From IMG/VR virus record IMGVR_UViG_3300025889_000274, positions 1 through 40,814 of that record: a stretch of DNA of 40,814 nt. The stretch is one strand, 5' to 3'. Under the pieces are notes generated by a model. The model did not search any database. It was not told the origin of the DNA and saw only the letters and a list, made by a program, of their open reading frames with translations. Position numbers and translations under genes: made by a program. Shown here piece after piece: positions 5,535 to 13,306 of the stretch. The stretch's first letter is position 1. The number at the start of each line of letters is the position of its first letter. Source of the stretch: a virus.

Positions 5535-7807
5535 ATATAGATGACCAAATAGATTCGGTATCACAAGAATTGTTAAATACAGACGATTCTAAAAAAGATA
5601 CATCTAGTGAACAAGTAAAACAGCGATTAATGTCTTTATTAGAGACAGAATTAAGCAACTCCTCAGAATGGGATCATCTAGAAAACTCTCTAAACTTATA
5701 TTTAGGCAAACCAGATGGATCTGAGATAGAGGGTCGATCCCAAATAACATCGACCGACGTTGCTGATGCAATCGAATGGATTATGCCTCAAATAATGAAG
5801 TCATTTACTCAGAATAATGAAATTGTTGAGTTCGATCCAGTACATGAAGGTGATGAGAAGCAGGCCGAGTTAGAATCTCAGTATGTGTACGAAGTGTTGA
5901 TGAAACAAAACGATGGTTTCATCATTTTACACCAATTTATAAAAGACGCATTAATGCAACGATTTGGCGTACTAAAAGTATACTATGCCGAAGAAGATAA
6001 AGCTAGATTTAGTAGTTGGACAGGTATAAACGAAGAACAACTCAATATTTTGTTATCTAAAGATGATATAGAGATACTAGATCTTGTTGAGTATGTAGAC
6101 GATACCTTGACTATGATGAAACAACAAGATATTCAAATGAAAATGTCTCAGATGCCTCCTGAGCAAATGACAGATGAATTGATCGATAAATTGCAAACAG
6201 AATTACAAACACCCGTAATGAGTTTTAATGTAGATGTTAAAGTATCTCGTAAAAAGGGTAAAATTTACATTGATCCAGTTCCACCTGAAGAATTTAGGAT
6301 AAATAGTAGACATAATTGCATTAGTACTAAAGGAGCTAGATTTACAGCCCATCATACCCGTATGACTATAGGTGATGTAATATCTGAGTTTGACATATCT
6401 TTCTCTAAAGCTAAAGAATTACCCACATCTACTAATTGGGAAGACTCGGATTATCGTTTCGAATATAATTCTGCTTCTATATTATATACAGAATCAGACG
6501 ATGAAGCTTTAAAGGAAGTCAATATTTATGAGTGCTTCCTCCGTGCCGATATACAAGAAACAGGAGTACTAAATCTTTATAAAATAACAGCTGCAGGAGA
6601 AGATGATACTGTATCAGAGATATTAAGTGTTGAGGAAGTATCAGATTTACCTTGGGTAACCACTACAGCGTTTATTATGTCGCATAAATTTGAAGGCTTA
6701 TCTATCACAGATAGACTAGAACAAATTCAGGGTCAGAAGACTCAATTATGGCGAAATATTCTTGATAACGTATACTTACAAAACAATCAAAGACATGCTG
6801 TATTAGAGGGTCAAGTAAATGTAGATGATTTACTGGTATCTAGACCCGGTGGAATTATTCGTGTCAAAAATATGGGTGCAATACAGCCCCTTATTACCCC
6901 ACCTTTAACTCAAGATGTTTATAATTCTATTGAATATCTAGATAAGGTTAGGGCAGCTAGAACAGGTGTCGAAGCCGATGGACCTGCTACACCCCAAAAT
7001 ATAGGTGATAGAGTAGGTTCTGAAGGCGTAGATCGCTTGATGAATGCTAAGGAAGAGCTTGTAGGGCTAATTATACGAGTTGTTGCAGAAACAGGTATTA
7101 AATCATTATGCTGTAAAATACGTGACATATCTATGATGCATATAAATGCCGTCATGGATTTTCGATTCAGAGGTGAATGGCATAAGATAAACCCATCGGA
7201 ATGGTTTGAACGTACATCTACCACTGTAAGAGTTGGTACAGGTACGGGTAATCATATGCAAAAGTTAGGAGCCCTTCGTGAGGTACTAACTATACAAGAG
7301 AAATTGGCCGCATCGCCAGCTCAAACAGTATTACTAGATGAGCAAAAGACATTCAACGCTTTAGACGATTTTTGTAAGCTTTCAGGATTAAATGGGGCAA
7401 GTAGATACTTCCTAGATCCATCATCCTCTCAAGGACAACAAAAATCTCAACAAAACTCTATGGCACAACAAGAAGCCAATGAAGTACAGAAACAGATGCA
7501 AGCTCAGTTAGTAGAAGCTCAGAATAAGATTGCAGAGGCTGAGCAAGGTAAATCTATTGCTCAACAACAATCAGCTGCAGCTAAGGCTAGAATCGACTAT
7601 ATGAATACACAAATAAAAGGATTAGAGAATCAAATAAACTCTATAACTAAAGATAGAGAGTTAACATTAAAAGAGAATCAAATGGCTAACGATGTAGCGT
7701 TAAGATTAACGGAGTTAGAGGTTGAGGCTGAGAATAAAGATTTAGAGCGTGAATTTAAAAGTAATAAGGGCCAAGTAAATGGACAAAGACACAGAACAAC
7801 ACTATAA
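5531..7807 (+). CDS. Portal protein
   Basis: A 758-aa protein overlapping the terminase end by four bases (ATGA). The N-terminal region carries EGRSQITSTDVADAIEWIMP, a stretch typical of podovirus portals. The middle is a mixed alpha/beta body, and the last 150 residues are a Gln/Glu-rich coiled coil (NEVQKQMQAQLVEAQNKIAE), comparable to the barrel of long portals. As a dodecamer it forms the entry vertex, docks TerL and later the adaptor and nozzle. Position after TerL and before the scaffold is the standard order. Confidence comes from context plus the N-terminal pattern. Confidence 0.88.
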   Translation: MNIDDQIDSVSQELLNTDDSKKDTSSEQVKQRLMSLLETELSNSSEWDHLENSLNLYLGKPDGSEIEGRSQITSTDVADAIEWIMPQIMKSFTQNNEIVEFDPVHEGDEKQAELESQYVYEVLMKQNDGFIILHQFIKDALMQRFGVLKVYYAEEDKARFSSWTGINEEQLNILLSKDDIEILDLVEYVDDTLTMMKQQDIQMKMSQMPPEQMTDELIDKLQTELQTPVMSFNVDVKVSRKKGKIYIDPVPPEEFRINSRHNCISTKGARFTAHHTRMTIGDVISEFDISFSKAKELPTSTNWEDSDYRFEYNSASILYTESDDEALKEVNIYECFLRADIQETGVLNLYKITAAGEDDTVSEILSVEEVSDLPWVTTTAFIMSHKFEGLSITDRLEQIQGQKTQLWRNILDNVYLQNNQRHAVLEGQVNVDDLLVSRPGGIIRVKNMGAIQPLITPPLTQDVYNSIEYLDKVRAARTGVEADGPATPQNIGDRVGSEGVDRLMNAKEELVGLIIRVVAETGIKSLCCKIRDISMMHINAVMDFRFRGEWHKINPSEWFERTSTTVRVGTGTGNHMQKLGALREVLTIQEKLAASPAQTVLLDEQKTFNALDDFCKLSGLNGASRYFLDPSSSQGQQKSQQNSMAQQEANEVQKQMQAQLVEAQNKIAEAEQGKSIAQQQSAAAKARIDYMNTQIKGLENQINSITKDRELTLKENQMANDVALRLTELEVEAENKDLEREFKSNKGQVNGQRHRTTL

Positions 7808-8060
7808 GAATGAGATAGCTAGAGCCCAACATGCTCAAAAATCGTATGATAACTTTATCAAACCATTTATACATGAACGGAGAGAGGTGATGTTTGACGC
7901 ATTTCAAACTGCATCCGTAACCGATCAAAATGGTATAATGGAGATAAAAAGACAACTAATGGTTGTCAATGCATTGGAAAACGAAATCTTAGAAATTATT
8001 GCAACGGGTAAACTTGCGGCCAAGTCTTTAGAGACCGCCGCTAAAGGAGATAAAAAATGA
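7779..8060 (+). CDS. Small head-module hypothetical protein, 93 aa
   Basis: A charged, all-helical 93-aa protein between portal and scaffold, overlapping the portal 3' end by 29 bp and ending inside the scaffold start (ATGA overlap). No enzyme motif. Small helical proteins here may help prohead assembly, but no family was recognised. Confidence 0.7.
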   Translation: MDKDTEQHYKNEIARAQHAQKSYDNFIKPFIHERREVMFDAFQTASVTDQNGIMEIKRQLMVVNALENEILEIIATGKLAAKSLETAAKGDKK

Positions 8061-9187
8061 GTATACAAGCAAAATCTACCAATAGAGGCGATGATGCTAA
8101 AACCACTGAAATAGCAAATCTATTAAGTGGTAAAGTGAACGACAACATCGAGGATTCACAAGACGACGAAAGTCTATCAGATGAATCAACTAAGAGTGAG
8201 TCAAGTAACTCTGATGAGGTCGCAGATGAAGAAGAGATTGAGTTTGATGAAGAGGATGAGGAAGGCGAATCCGAAAAGGATGACGATGAATCAGAATCTA
8301 ATGAAGATGAAACCTCTGATGAAGAAGTGACCTGGGATAACGTACTTGGAGTACCAGCTGACAAGATTAAGTTAGACGAAAATGGTGATTTTGAAGGGTT
8401 GATATCTAAAGTAAATGGTGAGACAGAAGTGATTTCAGTCGAAGATTTACTATTTGGTTATCAAAACAATAAATCGAATACCCTTAAGTCTCAAGAACTT
8501 TCGGCTGATAAGAAGGAATTTGAATCCCAAAAGGAACAAGTGATTAGTGCATTATCTGAAAAGTTTCAAAATCTTGAAACTCTAAGTAAGTATCTGGATG
8601 ACCAATTCATGGCTGAATACGAGTCTATTGATTGGGCTACTCTTCGTAAAGATGATCCAGCTAGGGCTGCTTTATTGCAACAAGACTTCGCTATAAGAGT
8701 GAACAATCTTGAAAAGGTAAAACAGACTTTAGATCAAGAGAAGCAAAGTATTTTAGAAGAGCAGAATGCTGCTGGAACTAAAAAGCTTGCTAACTATATT
8801 TCTTCAGAAAAAGCTAAAATGTTGGACAATAATCCAGCATGGAACGATCCAAATGTCTTTAGACGAGATATGGAAGACCTTCGTGATTTCTGCATAGATA
8901 AATATGGCGCAACTGAAGATGACTTTAAGCAAGTATTTGATTCTCGAATAATTGAGATGATCAAGGATGCTAAAGCTTATCATGAAGTCAAGAAACCAGT
9001 AGATAAGAAACTTATGAAGAATAAATTCGCTAAGAAAGTTCCTAAATTCCAGAAGAGTTCTGGACGTGTTCAAAAGAAGATGTCCAAACTTGAACGTTTA
9101 ACTAAGGCAGCAAAGAATGCGAAGACTGGAGATGATAAACGAGATCTTCAAAGTTCTGCGATTGCCGAACTTTTAGTAGGTGGATAA
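8057..9187 (+). CDS. Capsid scaffolding protein
   Basis: A 376-aa protein directly before the major capsid gene. Residues about 30-95 are extremely acidic and Ser-rich (DEEEIEFDEEDEEGESEKDD), then comes a long helical, coiled-coil body, and the C-terminus is basic (KKVPKFQKSSGRVQKKMSKLERLTKAAKNA has this character over about residues 315-350). An acidic N-terminus and a basic C-terminal tail that binds coat protein are hallmarks of phage scaffolds. It would guide capsid assembly and then leave the prohead. The gene ends two bases before the capsid gene. Confidence 0.85.
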   Translation: MSIQAKSTNRGDDAKTTEIANLLSGKVNDNIEDSQDDESLSDESTKSESSNSDEVADEEEIEFDEEDEEGESEKDDDESESNEDETSDEEVTWDNVLGVPADKIKLDENGDFEGLISKVNGETEVISVEDLLFGYQNNKSNTLKSQELSADKKEFESQKEQVISALSEKFQNLETLSKYLDDQFMAEYESIDWATLRKDDPARAALLQQDFAIRVNNLEKVKQTLDQEKQSILEEQNAAGTKKLANYISSEKAKMLDNNPAWNDPNVFRRDMEDLRDFCIDKYGATEDDFKQVFDSRIIEMIKDAKAYHEVKKPVDKKLMKNKFAKKVPKFQKSSGRVQKKMSKLERLTKAAKNAKTGDDKRDLQSSAIAELLVGG

Positions 9188-9189
9188 TT

Positions 9190-10224
9190 ATGAGTACAGC
9201 AAACTTAGATAGCGCAGATCTTAAAGGCGTAAATTACGGAGGTTTAATCCGTGAAGATGTCATGGAGAAGATTTGGGATATTTCTAAAATCCCTCTTCCT
9301 TTCACTGATATGATTGGTTCAGGTAAAGCCAGAAACTCTTTTCGTGAGTGGACAACTGATGAACTGGCGGCTCCAGACGTAACGAATGCAGTTGTAGACG
9401 GTGCCGACGCATCTGGTAACAATACTGCAACAGGTCTCCGCGTTGGGAACCATTGTCAAACCTCTGATAAAGTGGTTAAAGTGTCTTATCGTGCTGATGC
9501 ATCAGACATTATTGGTCGTTCGAAGGAACTAGCTTATCAACTTATGCGTCGTCAACAAGAACTGCGTCGTGACGTCGAAGCTATCGCTCTAGAAAACCAG
9601 GCATCTGTCGCCGACGATGGTAACTCTACAGCAGGTAAAGCTGGTGGCCTTCCAACATGGATCGTAACCAACTCACAAAATGGTACAGCTGGCGGCTTCA
9701 ATGTTTCTGACGGTCTTACGGATGTGTGGACATCTACTGGTGCAGTTGTAACTCCTACTGAGACTTTGGTTCGTAACGCCGTTGAAGGTGTTTATAACGA
9801 AGGTGGTGAATCAACTAAATTGATGAGTATTCCTGGAATCACTCGTCGTTTTTCTGAGTACTTATTCACTTCATCAGCCCGAGTTGGTACTATCATGAGT
9901 GACCAAGGTAAATCTCGAGAAGCGGCCGCAGCTGTTGGTTCGATTAATATATTTGTTACCGATTTTGGTACTCTTGATATTGTACCAAATCGTCTACAAC
10001 AGAAACAAACTGCCGCAGCTGCTAACGATTCAGCGTTTATCTTTATCTTAGATCCTATGCAATTAGCTATTGATTACTTATATGGTTATCGTACTGATGT
10101 ACTAGCTAAGACAGGACTCGCTGAAAATCGTCAGATGGCGGTTGATTGGACTCTTCGTGTAGGCAATCAGAAAGCTCAAGCTATGATTGGTGATATCGGT
10201 GTTGCTACAGCTTGGACTGCATAA
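9190..10224 (+). CDS. Major capsid protein (SU10/epsilon15 type)
   Basis: A 344-aa HK97-fold coat protein. The start (YGGLIREDVMEKIW, PLPFTDMIGSGKARNSFREW) and the later GVYNEGGESTKLMSIPGITRRF, IFVTDFGTLDIVPNR and DAFIFILDP-like segments follow the SU10-type major capsid family (DUF5309). The coding sequence shows the more selected codon use expected for a highly expressed gene. It follows the scaffold by two bases and is followed by a hairpin that may trim read-through. No separate protease gene is seen, matching scaffold-based assembly. Confidence 0.92.
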   Translation: MSTANLDSADLKGVNYGGLIREDVMEKIWDISKIPLPFTDMIGSGKARNSFREWTTDELAAPDVTNAVVDGADASGNNTATGLRVGNHCQTSDKVVKVSYRADASDIIGRSKELAYQLMRRQQELRRDVEAIALENQASVADDGNSTAGKAGGLPTWIVTNSQNGTAGGFNVSDGLTDVWTSTGAVVTPTETLVRNAVEGVYNEGGESTKLMSIPGITRRFSEYLFTSSARVGTIMSDQGKSREAAAAVGSINIFVTDFGTLDIVPNRLQQKQTAAAANDSAFIFILDPMQLAIDYLYGYRTDVLAKTGLAENRQMAVDWTLRVGNQKAQAMIGDIGVATAWTA

Positions 10225-10233
10225 ATCTAAATA

Positions 10234-10251
10234 CCCCCTCTTCGGAGGGGG
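10234..10251 (+). terminator. Hairpin after the capsid gene
   Basis: CCCCCTC-TTCG-GAGGGGG: a perfect 7-bp stem with a very stable TTCG loop, ten bases after the capsid stop codon. It is followed only by AAATTT, so termination is probably partial; it could also stabilise the capsid mRNA 3' end and set capsid above downstream genes. Confidence 0.7.
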
Positions 10252-10268
10252 AAATTTAAGGAGTTTTT

Positions 10269-10478
10269 ATGACTGAAGATAAAGCTAGAGCTAAAGTTAA
10301 ACCAAAAACTGTACTAACAGAAGTCGAAAAGAAAATTGCCCCTTCCGATCTTGTTTCTGTGGAAAATTATAGTAAAGATCGTGTATGTGTATCTACCGGT
10401 ATACTTATGCCTGGTGATAAAGGTGAATGTACGTTGGCCGAAGCAAATTCGTACAATAGAAAATTAAGGAGACTATAG
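10269..10478 (+). CDS. Small head-module hypothetical protein, 69 aa
   Basis: Basic N-terminus (DKARAKVKPKTVLTEVEKK) followed by a short beta-rich part (RVCVSTGILMPGDKGECTLAEA). Located directly after the capsid gene, where decoration or head-completion proteins often lie, but no family was recognised. AAGGAG upstream of the ATG is good. Its stop overlaps the GTG of the next gene. Confidence 0.65.
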   Translation: MTEDKARAKVKPKTVLTEVEKKIAPSDLVSVENYSKDRVCVSTGILMPGDKGECTLAEANSYNRKLRRL

Positions 10479-10831
10479 TGATATACCCGGATGAGGTAAT
10501 TAGAAGCAGGATTCATTACCAGGAACATACGGATACTATTACGCATGTTACAGATCAACCAACTGAAGATCTGATACTTAATCGTAATGCGGAATTACGT
10601 AAAAATCCGGGAGCTATTCGTGACCTTGGAAAAGGTACCCAAACATGGGGTCGACAATTATGTTCTATACCATTTATCATGTATGAAAAAGCGTTACGTG
10701 ATGGGTATCAGCTAAATGCTACAGACAAACAATTTCGATCAGATGAATTATACAGATATTTACGTAGTGAAGAAGGGCGTAAATGTTTAATCAATGATGA
10801 ATTACTTATTACTAAGCGGAGGACTAAATAA
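10478..10831 (+). CDS. Head-module hypothetical protein, 117 aa
   Basis: The only good start is GTG at 10478, one base into the previous stop, with AAGGAG at the right distance. It is a mixed charged protein without known motifs (QTWGRQLCSIPFIMYEKALR in the middle). It overlaps the next gene by one base. A conserved structural or assembly role is inferred only from position between capsid and adaptor. Confidence 0.7.
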   Translation: MIYPDEVIRSRIHYQEHTDTITHVTDQPTEDLILNRNAELRKNPGAIRDLGKGTQTWGRQLCSIPFIMYEKALRDGYQLNATDKQFRSDELYRYLRSEEGRKCLINDELLITKRRTK

Positions 10832-11082
10832 TGGCTGGTAAAATGGAATCAGGGTATACAGTTACTTCAGCAGACCGTAGATTGGCTCAAGCATATTGTG
10901 AAGGTATGGCTCATCGCATTCAAGGGACTGCGCTAGCTTTTCCTATTACTGATAACCCTTATTCAGACCCTGACGGTGAATTAGAAACTGCTTGGGATGC
11001 TGGGTGGAACTCAGCGAATGGTGACGCTGGTGGAGTTTTAGACCCTAAAAATTGTGCGTTAAGTGGGAACGTTTCAGCATGA
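10831..11082 (+). CDS. RMF/CrpP-like small protein, 83 aa
   Basis: The core AYCEGMAHRIQG, then NPYSDPDGELETAWDAGWNSA, matches the pattern of the ribosome-modulation-factor/CrpP-like small fold (A-Y-x-x-G, then N-P-Y, then W-x-x-G-W-x-x-A) that many phages carry. In bacteria RMF binds ribosomes; the role of phage copies is unknown, and its position among head genes hints at a virion or assembly role instead. The 3' end overlaps the next small gene by four bases (ATGA). Confidence 0.7.
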   Translation: MAGKMESGYTVTSADRRLAQAYCEGMAHRIQGTALAFPITDNPYSDPDGELETAWDAGWNSANGDAGGVLDPKNCALSGNVSA

Positions 11083-11228
11083 AGACTTTACTTATGATGA
11101 AGACACGAAGTCTTATCTCTCCTATGGTACAAAAGTTTAGCTCTCCAGTTAAACCCACTACTATTACACAAAGACGAGGCATCCGTTCAACCGGTGGATA
11201 TCGCATCTATAAGGTGTTAAACCCGTAG
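11079..11228 (+). CDS. Very small basic protein, 49 aa
   Basis: An open frame too short for usual cut-offs. It starts at an ATGA overlap with the previous gene and ends 7 bp before the adaptor gene. The 49 residues are basic (TQRRGIRSTGGYRIYKVLNP at the C-terminus) without acidic residues. Exact fit between two genes, coupling overlap and absence of another use for these 150 bases support it as real. Function unknown. Confidence 0.6.
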   Translation: MKTLLMMKTRSLISPMVQKFSSPVKPTTITQRRGIRSTGGYRIYKVLNP

Positions 11229-11235
11229 GTGATAT

Positions 11236-11853
11236 ATGAATTATACTGAAATTAAAAACGCAGCTTTAGCTTATGCTGATAAAGCTACCCACACGGAAAC
11301 ATCAGATAGTATGGATGATTTTCTTAGGGTGGTAGAGGCTCGTGTTAACCGGCATTTAAAGACTAATGATATGTCAAAACAGGCAACGTTAACGTCTTTA
11401 GATGGAAAATATTATTATGGCTTGCCTGATGATTTTAATGGTTTAAGAGGTGATCCACAAGTCCCTGGTGCTAATAACACTATCCAAACTTTTAGATTTA
11501 TGACACCAGAACAGATGAACAATATTAATCATCTTTCTAATGTTAGTGAACACTATTATACGATTATAGCAGATCAATTTCGCATCTTTCCAGATTTAGA
11601 CGCTGAAGTAATCACTATAACGTATTACCAAAGGATTGTAGCCTTAGATGGTACAAATACCTCTAATTGGCTGAGTACGGATAATCCTGATGTTTATATC
11701 TTTGGTTGTCTTGTTGAAATTGCTTCATTCAACAAAGACGCTGTTGCTAGAGAAATATGGGACGCACGATTTAAAGAAGCACTTAATGAAGTATCAATCC
11801 ATGATCAAATGATTAGATGGTCTAGTAACACAATGCAAACCAGACCTGGTTAA
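11236..11853 (+). CDS. Head-tail adaptor protein (SU10/epsilon15 type)
   Basis: A 205-aa protein with the order and residues of podovirus adaptors: a helical start (NYTEIKNAALAYADKATHTE, then FLRVVEARVNRHLKT), a beta-rich centre (YYYGLPDDFNGLRG, YYTIIADQFRIFPDL) and a helical end (EIWDARFKEALNEV). Adaptors ring the portal exit and receive the nozzle. No adaptor-like second gene was seen. The position four small genes after the capsid is usual in this group. Confidence 0.82.
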   Translation: MNYTEIKNAALAYADKATHTETSDSMDDFLRVVEARVNRHLKTNDMSKQATLTSLDGKYYYGLPDDFNGLRGDPQVPGANNTIQTFRFMTPEQMNNINHLSNVSEHYYTIIADQFRIFPDLDAEVITITYYQRIVALDGTNTSNWLSTDNPDVYIFGCLVEIASFNKDAVAREIWDARFKEALNEVSIHDQMIRWSSNTMQTRPG

Positions 11854-11869
11854 ATTTAGGAGATAAATA

Positions 11870-12331
11870 ATGGCACAAGGTGATGTAACAATGTTTAATC
11901 AGTTTTGGGAAGATCTCGGAGATAAACTCCACAATCTTTCCACTGATACATTTAAAATGGGAATTGTAACTAATACTACAGTACCAACTTCAACTACAGC
12001 AGACCCTCGTTGGGGTGCTGGCGGTACAACAAATTTTTCAAGTAATGAAGTGACCCCTGGTGGTAACTATTCAACGGGTGGCCCAACAGTTCATGATGGC
12101 GCACCCGATGGTTGGACACGATCAGTAGCTACTACTACATTTGATTTAGAAGATGTTAGTATAGCTCAATCTGGAACTAATCCTTCAGGAGCTTACTGGG
12201 GTATCATTTATAACGATACTGATACAGGTAAACGAGCTATTGGGTTTATTGATTTAGGTGGCCCAATTGATCTAAGTGCTGGTGCGTTCTCTATTACCTG
12301 GCACGCCAATGGCTTATTCCAGCAATCCTAA
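11870..12331 (+). CDS. Probable virion protein, 153 aa
   Basis: A beta-rich, Gly/Thr/Ser-rich protein (GGNYSTGGPTVHDGAPDGW, then YWGIIYNDTDTGKRAIGFID). No signal peptide. Proteins of this look commonly sit after the adaptor in podovirus genomes and are found in virions. It has a good AGGAG upstream. AT-rich codon use matches the head genes and contrasts with the next three genes. Confidence 0.65.
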   Translation: MAQGDVTMFNQFWEDLGDKLHNLSTDTFKMGIVTNTTVPTSTTADPRWGAGGTTNFSSNEVTPGGNYSTGGPTVHDGAPDGWTRSVATTTFDLEDVSIAQSGTNPSGAYWGIIYNDTDTGKRAIGFIDLGGPIDLSAGAFSITWHANGLFQQS

Positions 12332-12355
12332 AGAGAGATCATAGGAGGTAGTTAT

Positions 12356-12805
12356 ATGGCATTTGACAGAACAGACCCGACAGACGTTTCTGCGTTAAAA
12401 TCAGAGTTGACAACAGACCCGATTGGTATGGGTTACGCAGCCGAAACTAATACGCAAAAAATATTGGCTTTACTCAATGACCCATCGCTAAACGTTGGTG
12501 GTGATACAGTCGGCGCAGATTTTACCTATGACTTACTTTTAACTGTGATTGACCCTAACGAGCTAACCGCAGGCGGACAGACAAGCACAGGCGAAGTGGA
12601 ATGGATAAAAATGCTTATGTCGGGCATCTCTGACGACATTGCGCAGCACGAAACAAAATTCAGGGCAGTTATTGCGTCGGGGTTTAGTAATACGCTAGCT
12701 TCGTTAAATGCGCAACAAAAACCAATAAGCCGCGCAGAAGTGTTATTTGGTGTTGATACTGTACTCGTCAAAGAGGATTACTACGCGGCGAGGGATAACA
12801 CATGA
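12356..12805 (+). CDS. Hypothetical protein, tail-fibre locus, 149 aa
   Basis: No recognised family. It is helical with repeated Ala/Leu (FRAVIASGFSNTLASLNAQQ) and has a very strong AGGAGG ribosome-binding site. Base composition is clearly richer in GC than the head genes, and this continues through 14.1 kb, suggesting the block was acquired together. It overlaps the next gene by four bases. A role in the tail or receptor-binding complex is inferred from the adjacent fibre gene. Confidence 0.65.
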   Translation: MAFDRTDPTDVSALKSELTTDPIGMGYAAETNTQKILALLNDPSLNVGGDTVGADFTYDLLLTVIDPNELTAGGQTSTGEVEWIKMLMSGISDDIAQHETKFRAVIASGFSNTLASLNAQQKPISRAEVLFGVDTVLVKEDYYAARDNT

Positions 12806-13305
12806 CGCAGCAAATACAGATACAGGCAGGCACTGCACTTAAATTTAACGGCGAGGCAGGGGCAGACGTTGCTTTTAGCATGGAAGGTGTTGCAGATGGT
12901 GCGGGCAGAGTTTCGGCGCAATACGATTTAGGTGCAGACCCGCGAGACTTTCAATTTAAGTGGACGGGTGAGGTATTATTTCAGGCAACGCCGACACAAT
13001 ACGCAACACTTGATTTTTACATTGCTACTGCACCAGATAATGATTCAACGATGATAACCGGCGATGTCGGCGCAAGTGATGCCGCGCTTGGCGATTTAAA
13101 CCAATTGAGAAACTTAACATACATAGGCTCTATAATTTGCGAACAAGCTGATACCACTAAAATGGTTGGCTCGGGTGTGTTTACCTGTCTTGAGCGATAC
13201 TTGACGATAGTCGCTGTCAATAACAGCGGCGCAACAACTAACGCAACGGATTCAAATTTTATATTTAACTTGATACCGTACAACCTACAAGGTCAGGCGA
13301 CCTAG
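12802..13305 (+). CDS. Probable virion/tail-associated protein, 167 aa
   Basis: A beta-rich protein of about 167 residues (AGADVAFSMEGVADGAGRVS, DFQFKWTGEVLFQ, TCLERYLTIVAVNNSGATT). No known family was identified, but the composition is typical of phage surface proteins. It lies between a small coupled gene and the LamG-type fibre gene, within the same GC-richer block. The ATGA start supports co-translation with 12356-12805. Confidence 0.65.
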   Translation: MTQQIQIQAGTALKFNGEAGADVAFSMEGVADGAGRVSAQYDLGADPRDFQFKWTGEVLFQATPTQYATLDFYIATAPDNDSTMITGDVGASDAALGDLNQLRNLTYIGSIICEQADTTKMVGSGVFTCLERYLTIVAVNNSGATTNATDSNFIFNLIPYNLQGQAT

Positions 13306-13306
13306 T

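Noticed and set aside
8041-8364. Ser-rich minus-strand frame opposite the scaffold gene
   Set aside because: The Ser run is simply the complement of the acidic codons of the scaffold protein.
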